Positions 25,660 through 35,143 are shown, numbered from the stretch's first letter. The stretch: 64,000 nucleotides of DNA from an uncultured Clostridia bacterium (GCA_947302715.1 CAMYVY010000008.1:23371-87370), one strand, 5' to 3'. Notes: generated by a model not told the origin, from the sequence alone. Numbers and translations: made by a program.

Positions 25660-26598
25660 TTAGCTGTTTTTTTCACGCTCTCTTATATAGTAAAAGAGGT
25701 ATTGCTGAGCAAAGCCGCTAAGCTCCTTGAAATGCTCGGAAGCATATTCCTGCATCCCCTTCATATCATCTTCATCAAAGCCGTAGAGCTCATGCATAAC
25801 TCTTTTAACCCAGACATCTATCGGGAAACTGTCCTCCAAGTGAAGCCCGAACAAGCCAATACAATTTGCAACCTTGGGACCTACACCCGTTAATGCAAGA
25901 ACCTCCTCGTAATTCTTTGGGAGTCCCCTTTCGCATACTTCCCTTGCGGATTCTATCAAATACCTTGCCCTATAGCCAAGCTTTACCGGATCAAGATCCT
26001 CTACGGTAAGAGAAGCGAGTTTCTCCGGGCTCGGTAGCGCAAAGGGACTGAGTCCCGCCTGAACCACTTCGTCAACACCGCTTGTTTTATATTGCGATGC
26101 TCCTTCACCCGTCACCTCAGAAAGCCGCTCGATGCAACCCTTGATTCTTGGAATATTATTGTTTTGAGAAATGATAAATGAAACAATCGTCTCCCAAAGA
26201 TCCTGATTTAATATTCTAATACCATCACCTGATTTAATTGCGAGCTTCATAACATCATCGCCGCGAGAAAGCCTTTGTTTCACCTTTCCGTAGTCGCGAC
26301 CCAGGTCGAGATAATTAAACCAGAAATCGCGTTCCTTACCGGAAGTTGCCTTAGAAACAGCCATATTGGAATTCGCGCCGCTAAGGATGGTAACCTCCAC
26401 TTTTCCTTTCGTTCTTGCTCCCGCTTTACTTTTCCCATCCGGCAAAAATGCAACCTTCGCAATACGAGCTTCATCGCTCCCGGTTCCCACGATTCCAATC
26501 CAATTATCGTCGCTTATTCTTCTCCAGCGAAAACACTGTCCGCAATCAAAAATATGAGTTGGATTAAAATCGTAAATGTCTTCAAAAACTATTTTCAT
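25660..26598 (-). CDS. ogg: 8-oxoguanine DNA glycosylase (OGG1 type)
   Basis: A 312-residue base-excision repair enzyme. The N-terminal OGG_N domain (FDCGQCFRWRRISDDNW) and the helix-hairpin-helix GPD region LTGVGPKVANCIGLFGL followed by FPIDVWVKRVM give the catalytic Lys and Asp of bifunctional OGG glycosylase/lyases. It removes oxidised guanine and cleaves the abasic site. Eukaryote-like OGG1 proteins are known in Clostridia. The start lies 5 bp after the P-loop gene, so the two are cotranscribed. Confidence 0.92.
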   Translation of the reverse strand: MKIVFEDIYDFNPTHIFDCGQCFRWRRISDDNWIGIVGTGSDEARIAKVAFLPDGKSKAGARTKGKVEVTILSGANSNMAVSKATSGKERDFWFNYLDLGRDYGKVKQRLSRGDDVMKLAIKSGDGIRILNQDLWETIVSFIISQNNNIPRIKGCIERLSEVTGEGASQYKTSGVDEVVQAGLSPFALPSPEKLASLTVEDLDPVKLGYRARYLIESAREVCERGLPKNYEEVLALTGVGPKVANCIGLFGLHLEDSFPIDVWVKRVMHELYGFDEDDMKGMQEYASEHFKELSGFAQQYLFYYIREREKNS

Positions 26599-26602
26599 TT
26601 TT

Positions 26603-27475
26603 CTACACCAGACTTCTGATTTCTATATCCGTTGAGACAACATTAAACGCGGTCATGTTCTCAATTGCCTCGGTTAACTTCTTCTGAAAATTAAGGGCTG
26701 TATCCCACGTTCTTGCATCTCTGTCCAAGTCAAGGACAACAACCATTTTTAGGTTGTCGGGTTCCGTGTTTTCGTAGATACTGATAACCTCATGTATGCC
26801 TTCTATTTCATTCCCGACGCATTTTGCAATGTCTTTTATGACTTTGTCTTTGATGATGAAATCACCCAAATAGCTGTAGGTTGGTCTCACTACCGTTTTC
26901 GCAGTTTCATTTTCTTTATACCTATGTAACAGCGCACCTGGATTTTTTATGGCCTCCTGAGCTCTGCCCGTCATGTCCTTGGTCATGTCCTTGGCGCGTC
27001 TAATCAGCATTTCAGGATTCATGAAATATCCCGCGAAATCTCGCTTAAGTTGAACCGTGGGAACCGGAATCACGTGCTTCCCCTGTTGGTCTCTTGATTT
27101 TTCCGCTTTTTGTCTTTCTTCTGGCGTTGTAATGTCTTCAATATGTATGCGCTCTGAAACGGGCGGCAGTCCAAGTCTCTTGGCTATCACATCTGTCATT
27201 CTATCCGAAGTACCGACTATCAAAATCGAATCAGGATTCAATTCTCTTATTTTCTTCGTCACTTCTTCCGCATGTTTGTCGTCGGTAAAAAGAGCTGTTT
27301 TTATTGCACCAACCCTCGTTTTTTGTCTTTTGGCAGATACACCTGCTTCCACCACATCCTGATAGATTAGCAGTCCATCATCTATCAACATGTCTATTCC
27401 GTTTTCCTGCATATACCCCGGAGCCTGATAGGATTTTCCCGTTCCGCTGGGTCCTGTAAGAGAAAAAATTTTCAT
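26603..27475 (-). CDS. P-loop ATPase fused to an Asp23-like domain
   Basis: A 290-residue protein. Residues 4-15 form a Walker A motif LTGPSGTGKSYQA, and the N-terminal half has a kinase-like P-loop fold (LIDDGLLIYQD, ILIVGTSDRM). After a basic linker, residues 200-285 (TYSYLGDFIIKDKVIKDI, GNEIEGIHEV) resemble the Asp23/Gls24 envelope-stress domain. The combination is recurrent in Clostridia but its job is unknown. The ATG at 27475 is chosen over a TTG 15 bases upstream because GAGGA fits the former. It sits directly before the glycosylase gene. Confidence 0.75.
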   Translation of the reverse strand: MKIFSLTGPSGTGKSYQAPGYMQENGIDMLIDDGLLIYQDVVEAGVSAKRQKTRVGAIKTALFTDDKHAEEVTKKIRELNPDSILIVGTSDRMTDVIAKRLGLPPVSERIHIEDITTPEERQKAEKSRDQQGKHVIPVPTVQLKRDFAGYFMNPEMLIRRAKDMTKDMTGRAQEAIKNPGALLHRYKENETAKTVVRPTYSYLGDFIIKDKVIKDIAKCVGNEIEGIHEVISIYENTEPDNLKMVVVLDLDRDARTWDTALNFQKKLTEAIENMTAFNVVSTDIEIRSLV

Positions 27476-27531
27476 TGAATAAATCCTCAAAAACCGCTAA
27501 TTTTCGTTAGTTTTTACTAATAAAAATTCGC

Positions 27532-27560
27532 TTTACAACCTTTTTTTCACCTGTTATAAT
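27532..27560 (+). promoter_or_regulatory. Promoter of the ferredoxin gene
   Basis: TTTACA (27532-27537) and TATAAT (27555-27560), exactly 17 bp apart, 48 bp before the ATG. A strong promoter by sequence. Confidence 0.88.
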
Positions 27561-27607
27561 AGGTCACGAAATATAGATTTATGTCTTAGTTTAAGGAGGA
27601 GATTAAT

Positions 27608-27778
27608 ATGGCATATGTAATTTCTGACGCTTGCATTAGCTGTGGCGCATGCGCAGCTGATTGCCCGGTAGGTTGCATCTCCGAAGGCGATACACAGTTT
27701 GTTATCGACGCAAGTCAGTGCATCGACTGCGGTTCTTGCTTGGAGAATTGCCCGGTAGACGCACCTCACGCAGACTGA
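27608..27778 (+). CDS. 2[4Fe-4S] ferredoxin
   Basis: A 56-residue clostridial ferredoxin, a small cytosolic electron carrier. Two CxxCxxCxxxCP clusters are present: [16 protein letters not shown] near residues 9-24 and [15 protein letters not shown] near 38-52, i.e. all eight ligand cysteines. AGGAGG lies 8 bases before the ATG. It is one of few plus-strand genes in this part of the window and is monocistronic, between a strong promoter and a terminator. Many oxidoreductases could be partners. Confidence 0.98.
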   Translation: MAYVISDACISCGACAADCPVGCISEGDTQFVIDASQCIDCGSCLENCPVDAPHAD

Positions 27779-27800
27779 TCAACCGACAGGAAAAAACATT

Positions 27801-27836
27801 AGGGACGATTCTTGAAAAAGAATCGTCCCTTTTTTT
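27801..27836 (+). terminator. Terminator between ferredoxin and rex
   Basis: Perfect 13-bp stem AGGGACGATTCTT/AAGAATCGTCCCT with GAAA loop and a run of seven T. The convergent rex gene ends at 27835, inside its T run; an A run on the far side allows use from both directions. Confidence 0.95.
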
Positions 27837-28506
27837 ATTCCTCTTTCTTTTTCGGCGTTCCTCTTTTAGCTTCACTCTTTTTTATGTCATTCATTCTGTA
27901 TGCCAATGTATGTATGCTGTCCGACAAATGAACGACCTCAAGGGCGACATGTTTCGGAACCTCTATATCCGTTCTCGCAAAGCTCCAAATGCCCTTGACT
28001 CCCGCGAAGCAAAGTCTGTCCGCAACCTCCTGCGCATTTTCTCTGTCAACGCAGATTATACCTATATCTATCTTTTCCTTCTCAACAAATTCGACTATGG
28101 TTTCATAGTCCATTATCTCTATACCTTCAAGCATGGTGCCTATAAGATTCCTGTTGACCTCAAACACACCGCAGACTTTAAATCCGCCTTTTATAGTATG
28201 CGCATACTTTGTTATGGCTTGACCAAGATTACCTGCGCCTATTATTACCATGCGATACTCTTTGTCGAGACCCAAAATGGCATCTATCTCTTCTCTAAGC
28301 CCCACAACACTATATCCATAGCCTTGCTGACCAAAGCCTCCGAAATTATTGAGATCTTGTCTTATCTGAGATGCAGTATAACCGATAAGGGTGCTGAATT
28401 CCTTGGATGAAATCTTCTCAACACCTTTCTTCTGCAGCTCCATCAAATATCTTCTGTATCTCGGAAGCCTGTTAATAACAGCATTGGATATTTTGGTATT
28501 CTTCAT
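27835..28506 (-). CDS. rex: Redox-sensing transcriptional repressor Rex
   Basis: A 223-residue repressor that senses the NADH/NAD+ ratio. The N-terminal winged helix (ISKVAINRLPRYRRYL-type start, SSKEFSTLIGYTASQIRQDL) binds DNA; a Rossmann domain with GAGNLGQAI (near 88-96) binds the dinucleotide. The C-terminal helix exchange region is intact. It typically represses fermentation and electron-transfer genes. GGAG lies upstream of the ATG. No consensus Rex operator is seen in the window with confidence. Confidence 0.97.
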   Translation of the reverse strand: MKNTKISNAVINRLPRYRRYLMELQKKGVEKISSKEFSTLIGYTASQIRQDLNNFGGFGQQGYGYSVVGLREEIDAILGLDKEYRMVIIGAGNLGQAITKYAHTIKGGFKVCGVFEVNRNLIGTMLEGIEIMDYETIVEFVEKEKIDIGIICVDRENAQEVADRLCFAGVKGIWSFARTDIEVPKHVALEVVHLSDSIHTLAYRMNDIKKSEAKRGTPKKKEE

Positions 28507-28520
28507 AATATCTTTACTCC

Positions 28521-28543
28521 AAAAAAGCCCGCCGTCAGGCGGG
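28521..28543 (-). terminator. Terminator after the acyl carrier protein gene
   Basis: Stem CCCGCC/GGCGGG with a four-base loop, followed by six T on the minus strand. It lies between acpP and rex. Confidence 0.88.
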
Positions 28544-28554
28544 TCAAAACTATC

Positions 28555-28785
28555 TTACTCAGTTTGTTCTTCTACGTATTTGACCAAATCACCAACTGTC
28601 TGGAATTTCTCTGCTTCTTCATCAGGAATTTCTATATCAAATTCCTCTTCGATGGCCATGATGATTTCAACTGCATCCAAGGAATCGGCTTCCAAATCTT
28701 TCATCAAATTGGTTTCAGGCAGTACCATAGATTCATCTACACTTAACTGATCAATGATGATTTCTTTGATTTTTTCAAATATCAT
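28555..28785 (-). CDS. acpP: Acyl carrier protein
   Basis: A 76-residue carrier for fatty acid synthesis. The phosphopantetheine serine is in [19 protein letters not shown] near residue 36, and the acidic recognition helix follows. ATG 28785 is chosen because GGAGG lies 6 bases upstream; an ATG six codons earlier lacks this. It stands alone, with its own promoter and terminator, away from other fab genes. Confidence 0.96.
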   Translation of the reverse strand: MIFEKIKEIIIDQLSVDESMVLPETNLMKDLEADSLDAVEIIMAIEEEFDIEIPDEEAEKFQTVGDLVKYVEEQTE

Positions 28786-28870
28786 TTCAATCCTCCAAAT
28801 CACATCTGATACTATTCATATGTTTCTCTCATCATCTGTTGAAATCGGAGTCCCCCGATTCACCAAGGCT

Positions 28871-28899
28871 ATTATAGAGAAGTAATCATCGAATTGCAA
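28871..28899 (-). promoter_or_regulatory. Promoter of acpP
   Basis: Minus-strand TTGCAA (28894-28899) and TATAAT (28871-28876), 17 bp apart; leader of about 80 nt. Confidence 0.75.
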
Positions 28900-28928
28900 C
28901 TATTATTTTCTTCACAAAATCAACACCT

Positions 28929-30911
28929 TTATCCATCGGTCAAGGTCATCCAACGGTCGTAAGAAGAATCGAGTTCTGCCCTCCAATCGCTGACCTCCTG
29001 TGAAAGCCTTCTCAGCTTTTCATAGTCCGATGCATTTTCCTGAAGACACATTTCCTTTTCCGCTTCTTCTATCAAAGCTTCGAGCTCCTCGATTTTTTCC
29101 ATCAAGGCACTTTGCTCACGCTCTTTTTTTCTCGCTTCGGCTTCGACCTTTTTCTGAAGTTCTCGTTCCTCTTTCGCGGACAGTTTACTTTCATTTTTAA
29201 TAATGTCATCCGCACTTTTTTCAATGCTTTGTTCCGAACCGGCATCAGCTGCGAAGCTTCTTATATACGCATTCGCAGACTCCATTCTCGCCTTCTTGTC
29301 CAGATAATAATCATATTTTCCGAGGAACTCCGTCAAACCATCAGAAGTAAGTTCAAATATTCTGTTCGGTATTCTGTTTAGGAAGTATCTATCGTGCGTC
29401 ACGGTAATAACCGTCCCCGGGTATTCCATAAGTGCTTCTTCGAATGCTTCCTTTGATGCAATATCCAAGTGATTCGTCGGCTCATCCAGGATCAAAAGGT
29501 TCGCACCGCTCATCATGAGTTTGAGAAGAGATAGCCTCGCCTTCTCTCCACCAGACAGTCCCTTCACCTGATTAAAAACCATATCTCCTCTAAACAAAAA
29601 TCGCCCAAGAATATTTCTCACTTCGCCATCGGTAAGAAGTCTATGTTCATTATGTATTTCATCGATTACGGTGAGCTCATCATTTAAGAGCATCTGACCT
29701 TGATCGTAGTATCCGATTTCAACATTGTGCCCCGTCTTTACATAGCCTGAGTCAGGAGAGAAATCACCCATCATTATTTTTAGAAGTGTAGTCTTCCCAG
29801 TTCCGTTATCTCCGATTATGCAAATACGTTCTCCTCTTTTTATATCGAAGTTAATATCCTTAAAGAGTTTCTTGCCGCTTAGGGGATATCCGTATGAAAT
29901 ATTTTCTCCAAGAAGCACATCGTTTCCGCTCTGGAATTTTTGATTGAAGTTGATTTTGATTGATGCGTTTTCTCCCGTCGGTTTTTCAAGGCGCTCGACA
30001 TGGGCGAGCCGCTTTTCTCTGGATGCTGCGCGCTTCGCAAGCTTCTCGGTCCCGCGCTCCTTATATCCTCTGATCAAATCCTCCTGGCGGCGGATTTCAA
30101 TCTGCTGCTTGTTATACGCCCTCATGGCGGCTTCCCTTAAAGCCCTCTTTTTCTCCACATACTCGGTATAGTTTCCGGCATAGATCGTCAGGCCGTGATT
30201 CTCCACATCGAAGATATGAGTTGCGATGCTGTCCAAGAAATATCTATCGTGGGAAATAAGGATTATCGTTCCACGGTAGTTTTTTAGGTATTGCTCGAGC
30301 CACTTGAGAGTTCCGATGTCCAGGTGATTCGTCGGCTCATCCAGCATCAAAATATCCGGCTTCCTTAGAAGCAGGCAGGCAAGCGCGAGCCTGGTCCTTT
30401 CACCTCCGGAAAGGCTCCCCGTCTTCATGCTGTGGCTCGCTTCACCAAAACCCATGGATGTCATCACTCCTGTGATTTCGCTTTTATACGTATAGCCACC
30501 TTTACGCTCAAATTCAAGCTGAAGCGAATTGAGTCTGTTCCACAGTCTTTGTTCCTCAGCGGGATTCTGTTCCTCTGCAATTTCAGCTATTCGCTTGTTA
30601 AGATTGGCTATCTCTATTTCCATTTCATCAAGTCCCGAGAAAATCCCCGACACTTCCTCGATGACAGTTTTGTTAGGATCAAAATGATCGCGCTGCTTCA
30701 AGTATCCGACTGAAATATCCTGCGACACAAAAAAACTTCCGGTGCTTGGTTCCATTTCACCGGTAAGCATATTCATGAGTGTCGTCTTCCCTGCACCGTT
30801 CACGCCAACAATGCCGACCTTGTCGCCGGCATTAATATGAAAAGATATGTTTTCAAGAATCACATCCGTTCCATAGGATTTTCCCAGGTTGGATGCCGAA
30901 AGTACAATCAT
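28929..30911 (-). CDS. ABC-F family ATP-binding protein
   Basis: A 660-residue soluble protein with two ABC domains and no membrane part. Walker A motifs GVNGAGKTTLM (near 36) and GDNGTGKTTLL (near 362), signatures LSGGERTRLALA and LSGGEKARLSLL, and a linker rich in Arg/Lys (the P-site tRNA interaction motif region) between them. A C-terminal coiled coil (EREQSALMEKIEELEALIEE) completes it. ABC-F proteins act on the ribosome; this one is closest in layout to the YdiF/Uup-type housekeeping factors. It follows tsaD without a gap. Confidence 0.94.
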   Translation of the reverse strand: MIVLSASNLGKSYGTDVILENISFHINAGDKVGIVGVNGAGKTTLMNMLTGEMEPSTGSFFVSQDISVGYLKQRDHFDPNKTVIEEVSGIFSGLDEMEIEIANLNKRIAEIAEEQNPAEEQRLWNRLNSLQLEFERKGGYTYKSEITGVMTSMGFGEASHSMKTGSLSGGERTRLALACLLLRKPDILMLDEPTNHLDIGTLKWLEQYLKNYRGTIILISHDRYFLDSIATHIFDVENHGLTIYAGNYTEYVEKKRALREAAMRAYNKQQIEIRRQEDLIRGYKERGTEKLAKRAASREKRLAHVERLEKPTGENASIKINFNQKFQSGNDVLLGENISYGYPLSGKKLFKDINFDIKRGERICIIGDNGTGKTTLLKIMMGDFSPDSGYVKTGHNVEIGYYDQGQMLLNDELTVIDEIHNEHRLLTDGEVRNILGRFLFRGDMVFNQVKGLSGGEKARLSLLKLMMSGANLLILDEPTNHLDIASKEAFEEALMEYPGTVITVTHDRYFLNRIPNRIFELTSDGLTEFLGKYDYYLDKKARMESANAYIRSFAADAGSEQSIEKSADDIIKNESKLSAKEERELQKKVEAEARKKEREQSALMEKIEELEALIEEAEKEMCLQENASDYEKLRRLSQEVSDWRAELDSSYDRWMTLTDG

Positions 30912-31955
30912 TTAAAACTCCAAATCCGCATATGCATCAAGGGTAAGGTCATCAGGTCCCTCTTCGCGATATTTATAGTAGGCTGCCGATCCAATCATCG
31001 CGGCATTATCCGTACATAGACCCAATTCCGGAAGGAAGAGTTCAATTTCTTCCCTCTTGCAGGCATCTGTGAGAGCTTCTCTGAGCCTGCTGTTTGCCGC
31101 AACGCCTCCCGCGACGACAAGCCTCCTCTTACTTACTTCACTATTTCCGCCGTTTTTCTCCTCAAATAGCTGGTTAACCGCTTCCACAGACTTGTTTACC
31201 AAGACCTCGACAACGGCTTCCTGGAAGCCTGCAGCCACATCGGCAGCATTTATTTCTCGTCCTGCTTGCTTCTCTGAATTAACATAGTTCATGACCTGGG
31301 TTTTGATGCCGCTGAAGCTGAAATCAAAGCTGTCTTTTTCCAGATATACCCTCTTAAAATGTATCTTATCAGGGTCTCCCGACCTTGCCAGCTTATCTAT
31401 CTTGGGTCCTCCCGGATATCCGAGCCCAATAACTCTCGCGACCTTGTCGTAGGCCTCGCCTACAGCATCATCCCTGGTCCCTCCGAGAACCCGGCATCTA
31501 TTGTAATCCTCCATCAAGACGATATTCGTATGGCCACCCGACACAACCAGGCAGAGGAACGGTGGCTCCAAATCCGGATACGTAATAAGGTTACTTGCCA
31601 CATGTCCGTACATGTGGTTTACTCCGACCATCGGAATCCCTCGCGCAAGAGAATATCCCTTCGCAGCAGCAACTCCGATAACAAGCGCACCGATAAGCCC
31701 CGGCCCATAGGTTACACCGATTAAGTCGATATCGTCCCATGTGACCCCCGCATCCTTTAGCGCCTTCCTAACCACGGGATTAACATTTTCGAGATGCTTT
31801 CTCGATGCGATTTCGGGAACGACTCCCCCGTAGGCTTCATGTATCGGAACCTGCGAGCTTATTACATTTGAGAGGACTCTCCTTCCACCATCAAGAACGG
31901 CAGCCGCCGTTTCATCACAGCTCGATTCAATTGCGAGTGTCAAAAACCTATTCAT
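30912..31955 (-). CDS. tsaD: tRNA t6A threonylcarbamoyltransferase TsaD
   Basis: A 347-residue subunit of the complex that adds threonylcarbamoyl to A37 of ANN-decoding tRNAs. The N-terminus LAIESSCDETAAAV and the metal-binding HMYGH motif (near 112-116; usually HMEGH) in GVNHMYGHVAS identify the family, and SFSGIKTQV is also diagnostic. It overlaps rimI by 8 bp. tsaB and tsaE are in the same operon; tsaC is not in the window. Confidence 0.97.
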   Translation of the reverse strand: MNRFLTLAIESSCDETAAAVLDGGRRVLSNVISSQVPIHEAYGGVVPEIASRKHLENVNPVVRKALKDAGVTWDDIDLIGVTYGPGLIGALVIGVAAAKGYSLARGIPMVGVNHMYGHVASNLITYPDLEPPFLCLVVSGGHTNIVLMEDYNRCRVLGGTRDDAVGEAYDKVARVIGLGYPGGPKIDKLARSGDPDKIHFKRVYLEKDSFDFSFSGIKTQVMNYVNSEKQAGREINAADVAAGFQEAVVEVLVNKSVEAVNQLFEEKNGGNSEVSKRRLVVAGGVAANSRLREALTDACKREEIELFLPELGLCTDNAAMIGSAAYYKYREEGPDDLTLDAYADLEF

Positions 31956-32421
31956 GCTTCTCCCTCGTCATAAGGTTCGCAGAAGTCCCATCGTCGTAAT
32001 AATTTGGGCGCTCTCCCACTATCTCGAATCCATACTTTTGATAAAGCCCAATTGCGGGATTATTTGTGACGCGTGTTTCCAGCGTCCAATAGCTCACGCC
32101 TTCCTCCTCGGTAATATTTAATACCAGTTCCAGAAGTTCGCTTCCAATCCCATCTTTTCTGTAGTCCGGGTGTACCGCAACATTGTTGATATGACATTCA
32201 CCGGCTACGCAAAGGAAGCCGAATTGACCGACTATCTCATTCCTCGACTCATCATCCGATTCAAGCTCCGCAACAAAATATCTGACAAGCGGATTATTAA
32301 ATTCCGACTCGAACATCTCTAAAGTCCATGGATCCGGAAAGCATAGCTTCTCCAACTCTGCAATCTTCGGGATATCCGCCTTTGTAGCTTCTCTGATATA
32401 ATAGCCCTTCAATGCAAACAC
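31948..32421 (-). CDS. rimI: Ribosomal protein S18-alanine N-acetyltransferase RimI
   Basis: A 157-residue GNAT acetyltransferase. LEKLCFPDPWTLEMFESEF is the RimI start, and VHPDYRKDGIGSELLELVL the acetyl-CoA motif A. The position between tsaB and tsaD is the usual one. The frame opens at GTG 32421; a TTG at 32412 with GAGGTG six bases upstream is an equally good start. The enzyme acetylates the N-terminus of ribosomal protein S18. Confidence 0.92.
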   Translation of the reverse strand: MFALKGYYIREATKADIPKIAELEKLCFPDPWTLEMFESEFNNPLVRYFVAELESDDESRNEIVGQFGFLCVAGECHINNVAVHPDYRKDGIGSELLELVLNITEEEGVSYWTLETRVTNNPAIGLYQKYGFEIVGERPNYYDDGTSANLMTREKHE

Positions 32422-32422
32422 C

Positions 32423-33181
32423 TCATCTCGTTATAAATCTACGCATCTTTTCTTCGCGAAGCTTGGCGAGCGTCCCATCCTTTAGCTTTTGTTCAGCCTC
32501 TGCAAGTCGCATATAGTCGGGAAGAAGTTCCTCCGGAGAAACCGTATCGCCATTCACATATTTCCGAGCAGCTATTATGACGACCAAGTCCGCTGTCTGG
32601 TAGCGTATATCTTCGGGGGCAAAGGAGCGATGCGTCTCCTTTGCAGATTTTAGAATGTCACTATATGAATCCACACCGTCTCCAAAGAAAACGGTTTCCG
32701 GATATTTATCCGTTACATCAAGAACGTCTGTAAGCATATATGGTCCGGGCATCATGAGAGTTTCGCCGTGAGCCCCATAAACCGCACCATAGACTTGACC
32801 ACGGCGCGCGTTTAAGATTGCCGCCGTTATCGGCCCTTCACCACCCTCTATGTGCTCTCTAAACACTGCAAGCGTGGGGACCTTGATGGCGGGTATCTCA
32901 AGTGATTGAGCGATCGCCCTCGCCAAGGTAACTCCGATTCTGATTCCCGTAAAGGAACCCGGTCCTATTGATGCCGCAACAGCAGAGGGTACTCCTTCCA
33001 TCTCTTCGATTAGTTCCTCCGCCAGCTTTGCCGTATACTTAAGGTGACTCATGGGTTCGTCGGTAATCTTCATTCTTATAGCATCTGAATTAACCGGCTT
33101 TCCGGCCTCGTCGCATTTATTCAAATCTATTATTGCAACAGACCCTATGGGTCCGGTTGTTTCAAATCCTAAAATGTACAT
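32423..33181 (-). CDS. tsaB: tRNA t6A biosynthesis protein TsaB
   Basis: A 252-residue ASKHA-fold partner of TsaD. The N-terminus YILGFETTGPIGSVAIID and SIGPGSFTGIRIGVTLARAI near 88-107 are characteristic. It lacks the TsaD metal motif and serves as a scaffold in the TsaBDE complex. It overlaps tsaE by 13 bp and is followed directly by rimI. Confidence 0.95.
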   Translation of the reverse strand: MYILGFETTGPIGSVAIIDLNKCDEAGKPVNSDAIRMKITDEPMSHLKYTAKLAEELIEEMEGVPSAVAASIGPGSFTGIRIGVTLARAIAQSLEIPAIKVPTLAVFREHIEGGEGPITAAILNARRGQVYGAVYGAHGETLMMPGPYMLTDVLDVTDKYPETVFFGDGVDSYSDILKSAKETHRSFAPEDIRYQTADLVVIIAARKYVNGDTVSPEELLPDYMRLAEAEQKLKDGTLAKLREEKMRRFITR

Positions 33182-33609
33182 TTATACAGCCTCGCTTCGC
33201 CGTTATCATCATTGACGAAATCAATGAATATCACCTTTGTCCCATCGGGAAGAATGTCCGCAATGAACTCGGGCCATTCCACCACACAGATGCCGTCCTT
33301 ATAAAAATACTCCTCTATTCCCGTCTCAAATATTTCATCGTGAATGTCGGAATCCGCCTTACCGAGCCTGTATGCATCAAAATGGTAAAGAGGGATTCGA
33401 CCATTTCTATATTCATTTACAATAGTAAAAGTAGGGCTTGTAACCCTGTCGGTGATTCCAAGCCCCCTTGCTATATACTTTGTTAAAGTTGTCTTTCCTG
33501 CGCCGAGATCGCCCACCAAGGCAAGCACATCGCCCGGGCTTAATTCTTCCGCAAGCTTAAGCCCGAACTCCTCGGTCGCTCTCTCGTCAGCTATAAGTAT
33601 TTCTCTCAT
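33169..33609 (-). CDS. tsaE: tRNA t6A biosynthesis ATPase TsaE
   Basis: A P-loop protein of about 146 residues. Walker A GDLGAGKTTLTKYIARGL near 34-51, the RVTSPTFTIVNEY motif and LYHFDAYRL are all diagnostic. It hydrolyses ATP to reset the TsaBD complex. The ATG at 33609 is chosen; an upstream TTG would overlap the dipeptidase gene. No strong ribosome binding site is visible, so translation may be coupled to that gene. Confidence 0.94.
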   Translation of the reverse strand: MREILIADERATEEFGLKLAEELSPGDVLALVGDLGAGKTTLTKYIARGLGITDRVTSPTFTIVNEYRNGRIPLYHFDAYRLGKADSDIHDEIFETGIEEYFYKDGICVVEWPEFIADILPDGTKVIFIDFVNDDNGEARLYKCTF

Positions 33610-33622
33610 ATTCCAGTTGGCA

Positions 33623-35116
33623 CTATATTTCAAAGTCCGGCTGCGTCAGCTTATAAATCGCATCCGCATAAATCTTGGTCATAGTTTCGAGCCTATCAAG
33701 TGCCAGGCGCTCGTCCTTTTGATGCATCAGGTCCGGGTCACCCGGGAAGAGAGCACCAAAGGCAACACAATTGTCCATGGACCTTGCGTAAGTTCCTCCA
33801 CCAATCGTAAGCGGCTTCGCCTCCATATCACCCGTATTCTCTCGATAAATCTCCATAAAGGTTTTTATCATCGGTGATTCCGGATCAAAGTAAATCGGCT
33901 CCTGCGTCCTTGATTTTAGAATGCCGAGTTCGTATCTCTCTGCCGTTTCAATAACGCCCTTATAAAAATCGTCATCGGTCAAGGTAACAGGATATCTCAC
34001 ATTCACCGTGAATGTGATGGATTTTTTATCAAAGTCGAGCAGTCCGACATTGAACGTGAGCTTGCCGCTCTTCTCGTCTTCCAGGGCGCAACCGATTCTC
34101 TCGCCGTTCACATCGTAACCGATGTGCTTGTTGTAGAAATCGATTGTATCGTTCACTTCTTCGTTGGCAAAATTGAGTTCGCCCAGGAATTCCATCAAAA
34201 TCGAAATCGCATTCAGCCCAAGCTCGGGATGTGCCCCGTGCGCGGATTTACCGACTATCGCAACTTCATAGCTTTTTCCTACAAGCTTCCCTGTTATTTC
34301 AGGCTCAATCCCGTTTATGGATAGATGCGTAGCCTTAAACTCGTCGAGCTTTTCTTTTATCTTATCGTAGGCGCCCTTCTCGGTGGAGTTAAGGAGCGCT
34401 CTCGCCTTTTCGGGAACCATGTTCTTTGCCGAACCGCCTTCCAGCGCACGTATCGTAAGACCCTTTGATGCAGGCGGATTCAGCTTTCTAACTATATCAA
34501 AATTGGCAATACCCTTTTCTCCGTTTATGACCGGAAAATCTCCATCCGGAGTAAATCCGTAGTCAGGGGCACCGACGGCCTCGAGGTATTTAGCCATGCC
34601 TTTCCAATTTGTCTCTTCGTCGCAGCCCAATATCACTCTGATATTAGCCGCGGGTTCATATCCGGCCTCTTTGAGGGCCTTCATTGCGAATAACGATGCA
34701 ACTACCGGCCCCTTGTCATCAGTGGTTCCACGTCCATAGATGAAGCCATCCGAAACCTCTCCGCTATATGCGTCGAAGCTCCATCCACCACCGGCAGGAA
34801 CAACATCAAGGTGACCAAGTATGCCCATAGTTTTCACAGGCTTTGGTTCCTCACCATCGACCTCTTTGGGACTTACTTTCCAGTCAATGTGTCCACCGTA
34901 ATAGTCCACATTTCTCGGAATAAATCCCATCTTTTCGGCCTCAGAAAGAGTTAGGTCCAATGCCTCGGCAACCCCCTTGCCAAATGGGTATACTTCGCCA
35001 TTTGGTCCCTTTTCTTCAGGAGCTTCCTCACTGTTTATCTGTATAAGCCTTTGCAAGAATTCTATCTCTTCCTGCATGTTTTTCTCTACTATTTCAACAT
35101 AGTCTCTTTTGTCCAT
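33623..35116 (-). CDS. pepV: M20 family dipeptidase (PepV type)
   Basis: A 497-residue zinc dipeptidase. GILGHLDVVPAGGGW near 95-109 supplies the first metal ligands, GRGTTDDKGPVVASLFAMKAL the bridging Asp, and GCDEETNWKG the Glu pair; the C-terminal histidine is in the LMHQKDERL segment. PepV releases N-terminal residues from dipeptides and some tripeptides in the cytosol. CAGGAGG precedes the ATG. It sits between the NifU-like gene and tsaE, and is probably cotranscribed with both. Confidence 0.93.
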   Translation of the reverse strand: MDKRDYVEIVEKNMQEEIEFLQRLIQINSEEAPEEKGPNGEVYPFGKGVAEALDLTLSEAEKMGFIPRNVDYYGGHIDWKVSPKEVDGEEPKPVKTMGILGHLDVVPAGGGWSFDAYSGEVSDGFIYGRGTTDDKGPVVASLFAMKALKEAGYEPAANIRVILGCDEETNWKGMAKYLEAVGAPDYGFTPDGDFPVINGEKGIANFDIVRKLNPPASKGLTIRALEGGSAKNMVPEKARALLNSTEKGAYDKIKEKLDEFKATHLSINGIEPEITGKLVGKSYEVAIVGKSAHGAHPELGLNAISILMEFLGELNFANEEVNDTIDFYNKHIGYDVNGERIGCALEDEKSGKLTFNVGLLDFDKKSITFTVNVRYPVTLTDDDFYKGVIETAERYELGILKSRTQEPIYFDPESPMIKTFMEIYRENTGDMEAKPLTIGGGTYARSMDNCVAFGALFPGDPDLMHQKDERLALDRLETMTKIYADAIYKLTQPDFEI

Positions 35117-35143
35117 GGAATACCTCCTGAAGGATTTATAAAG

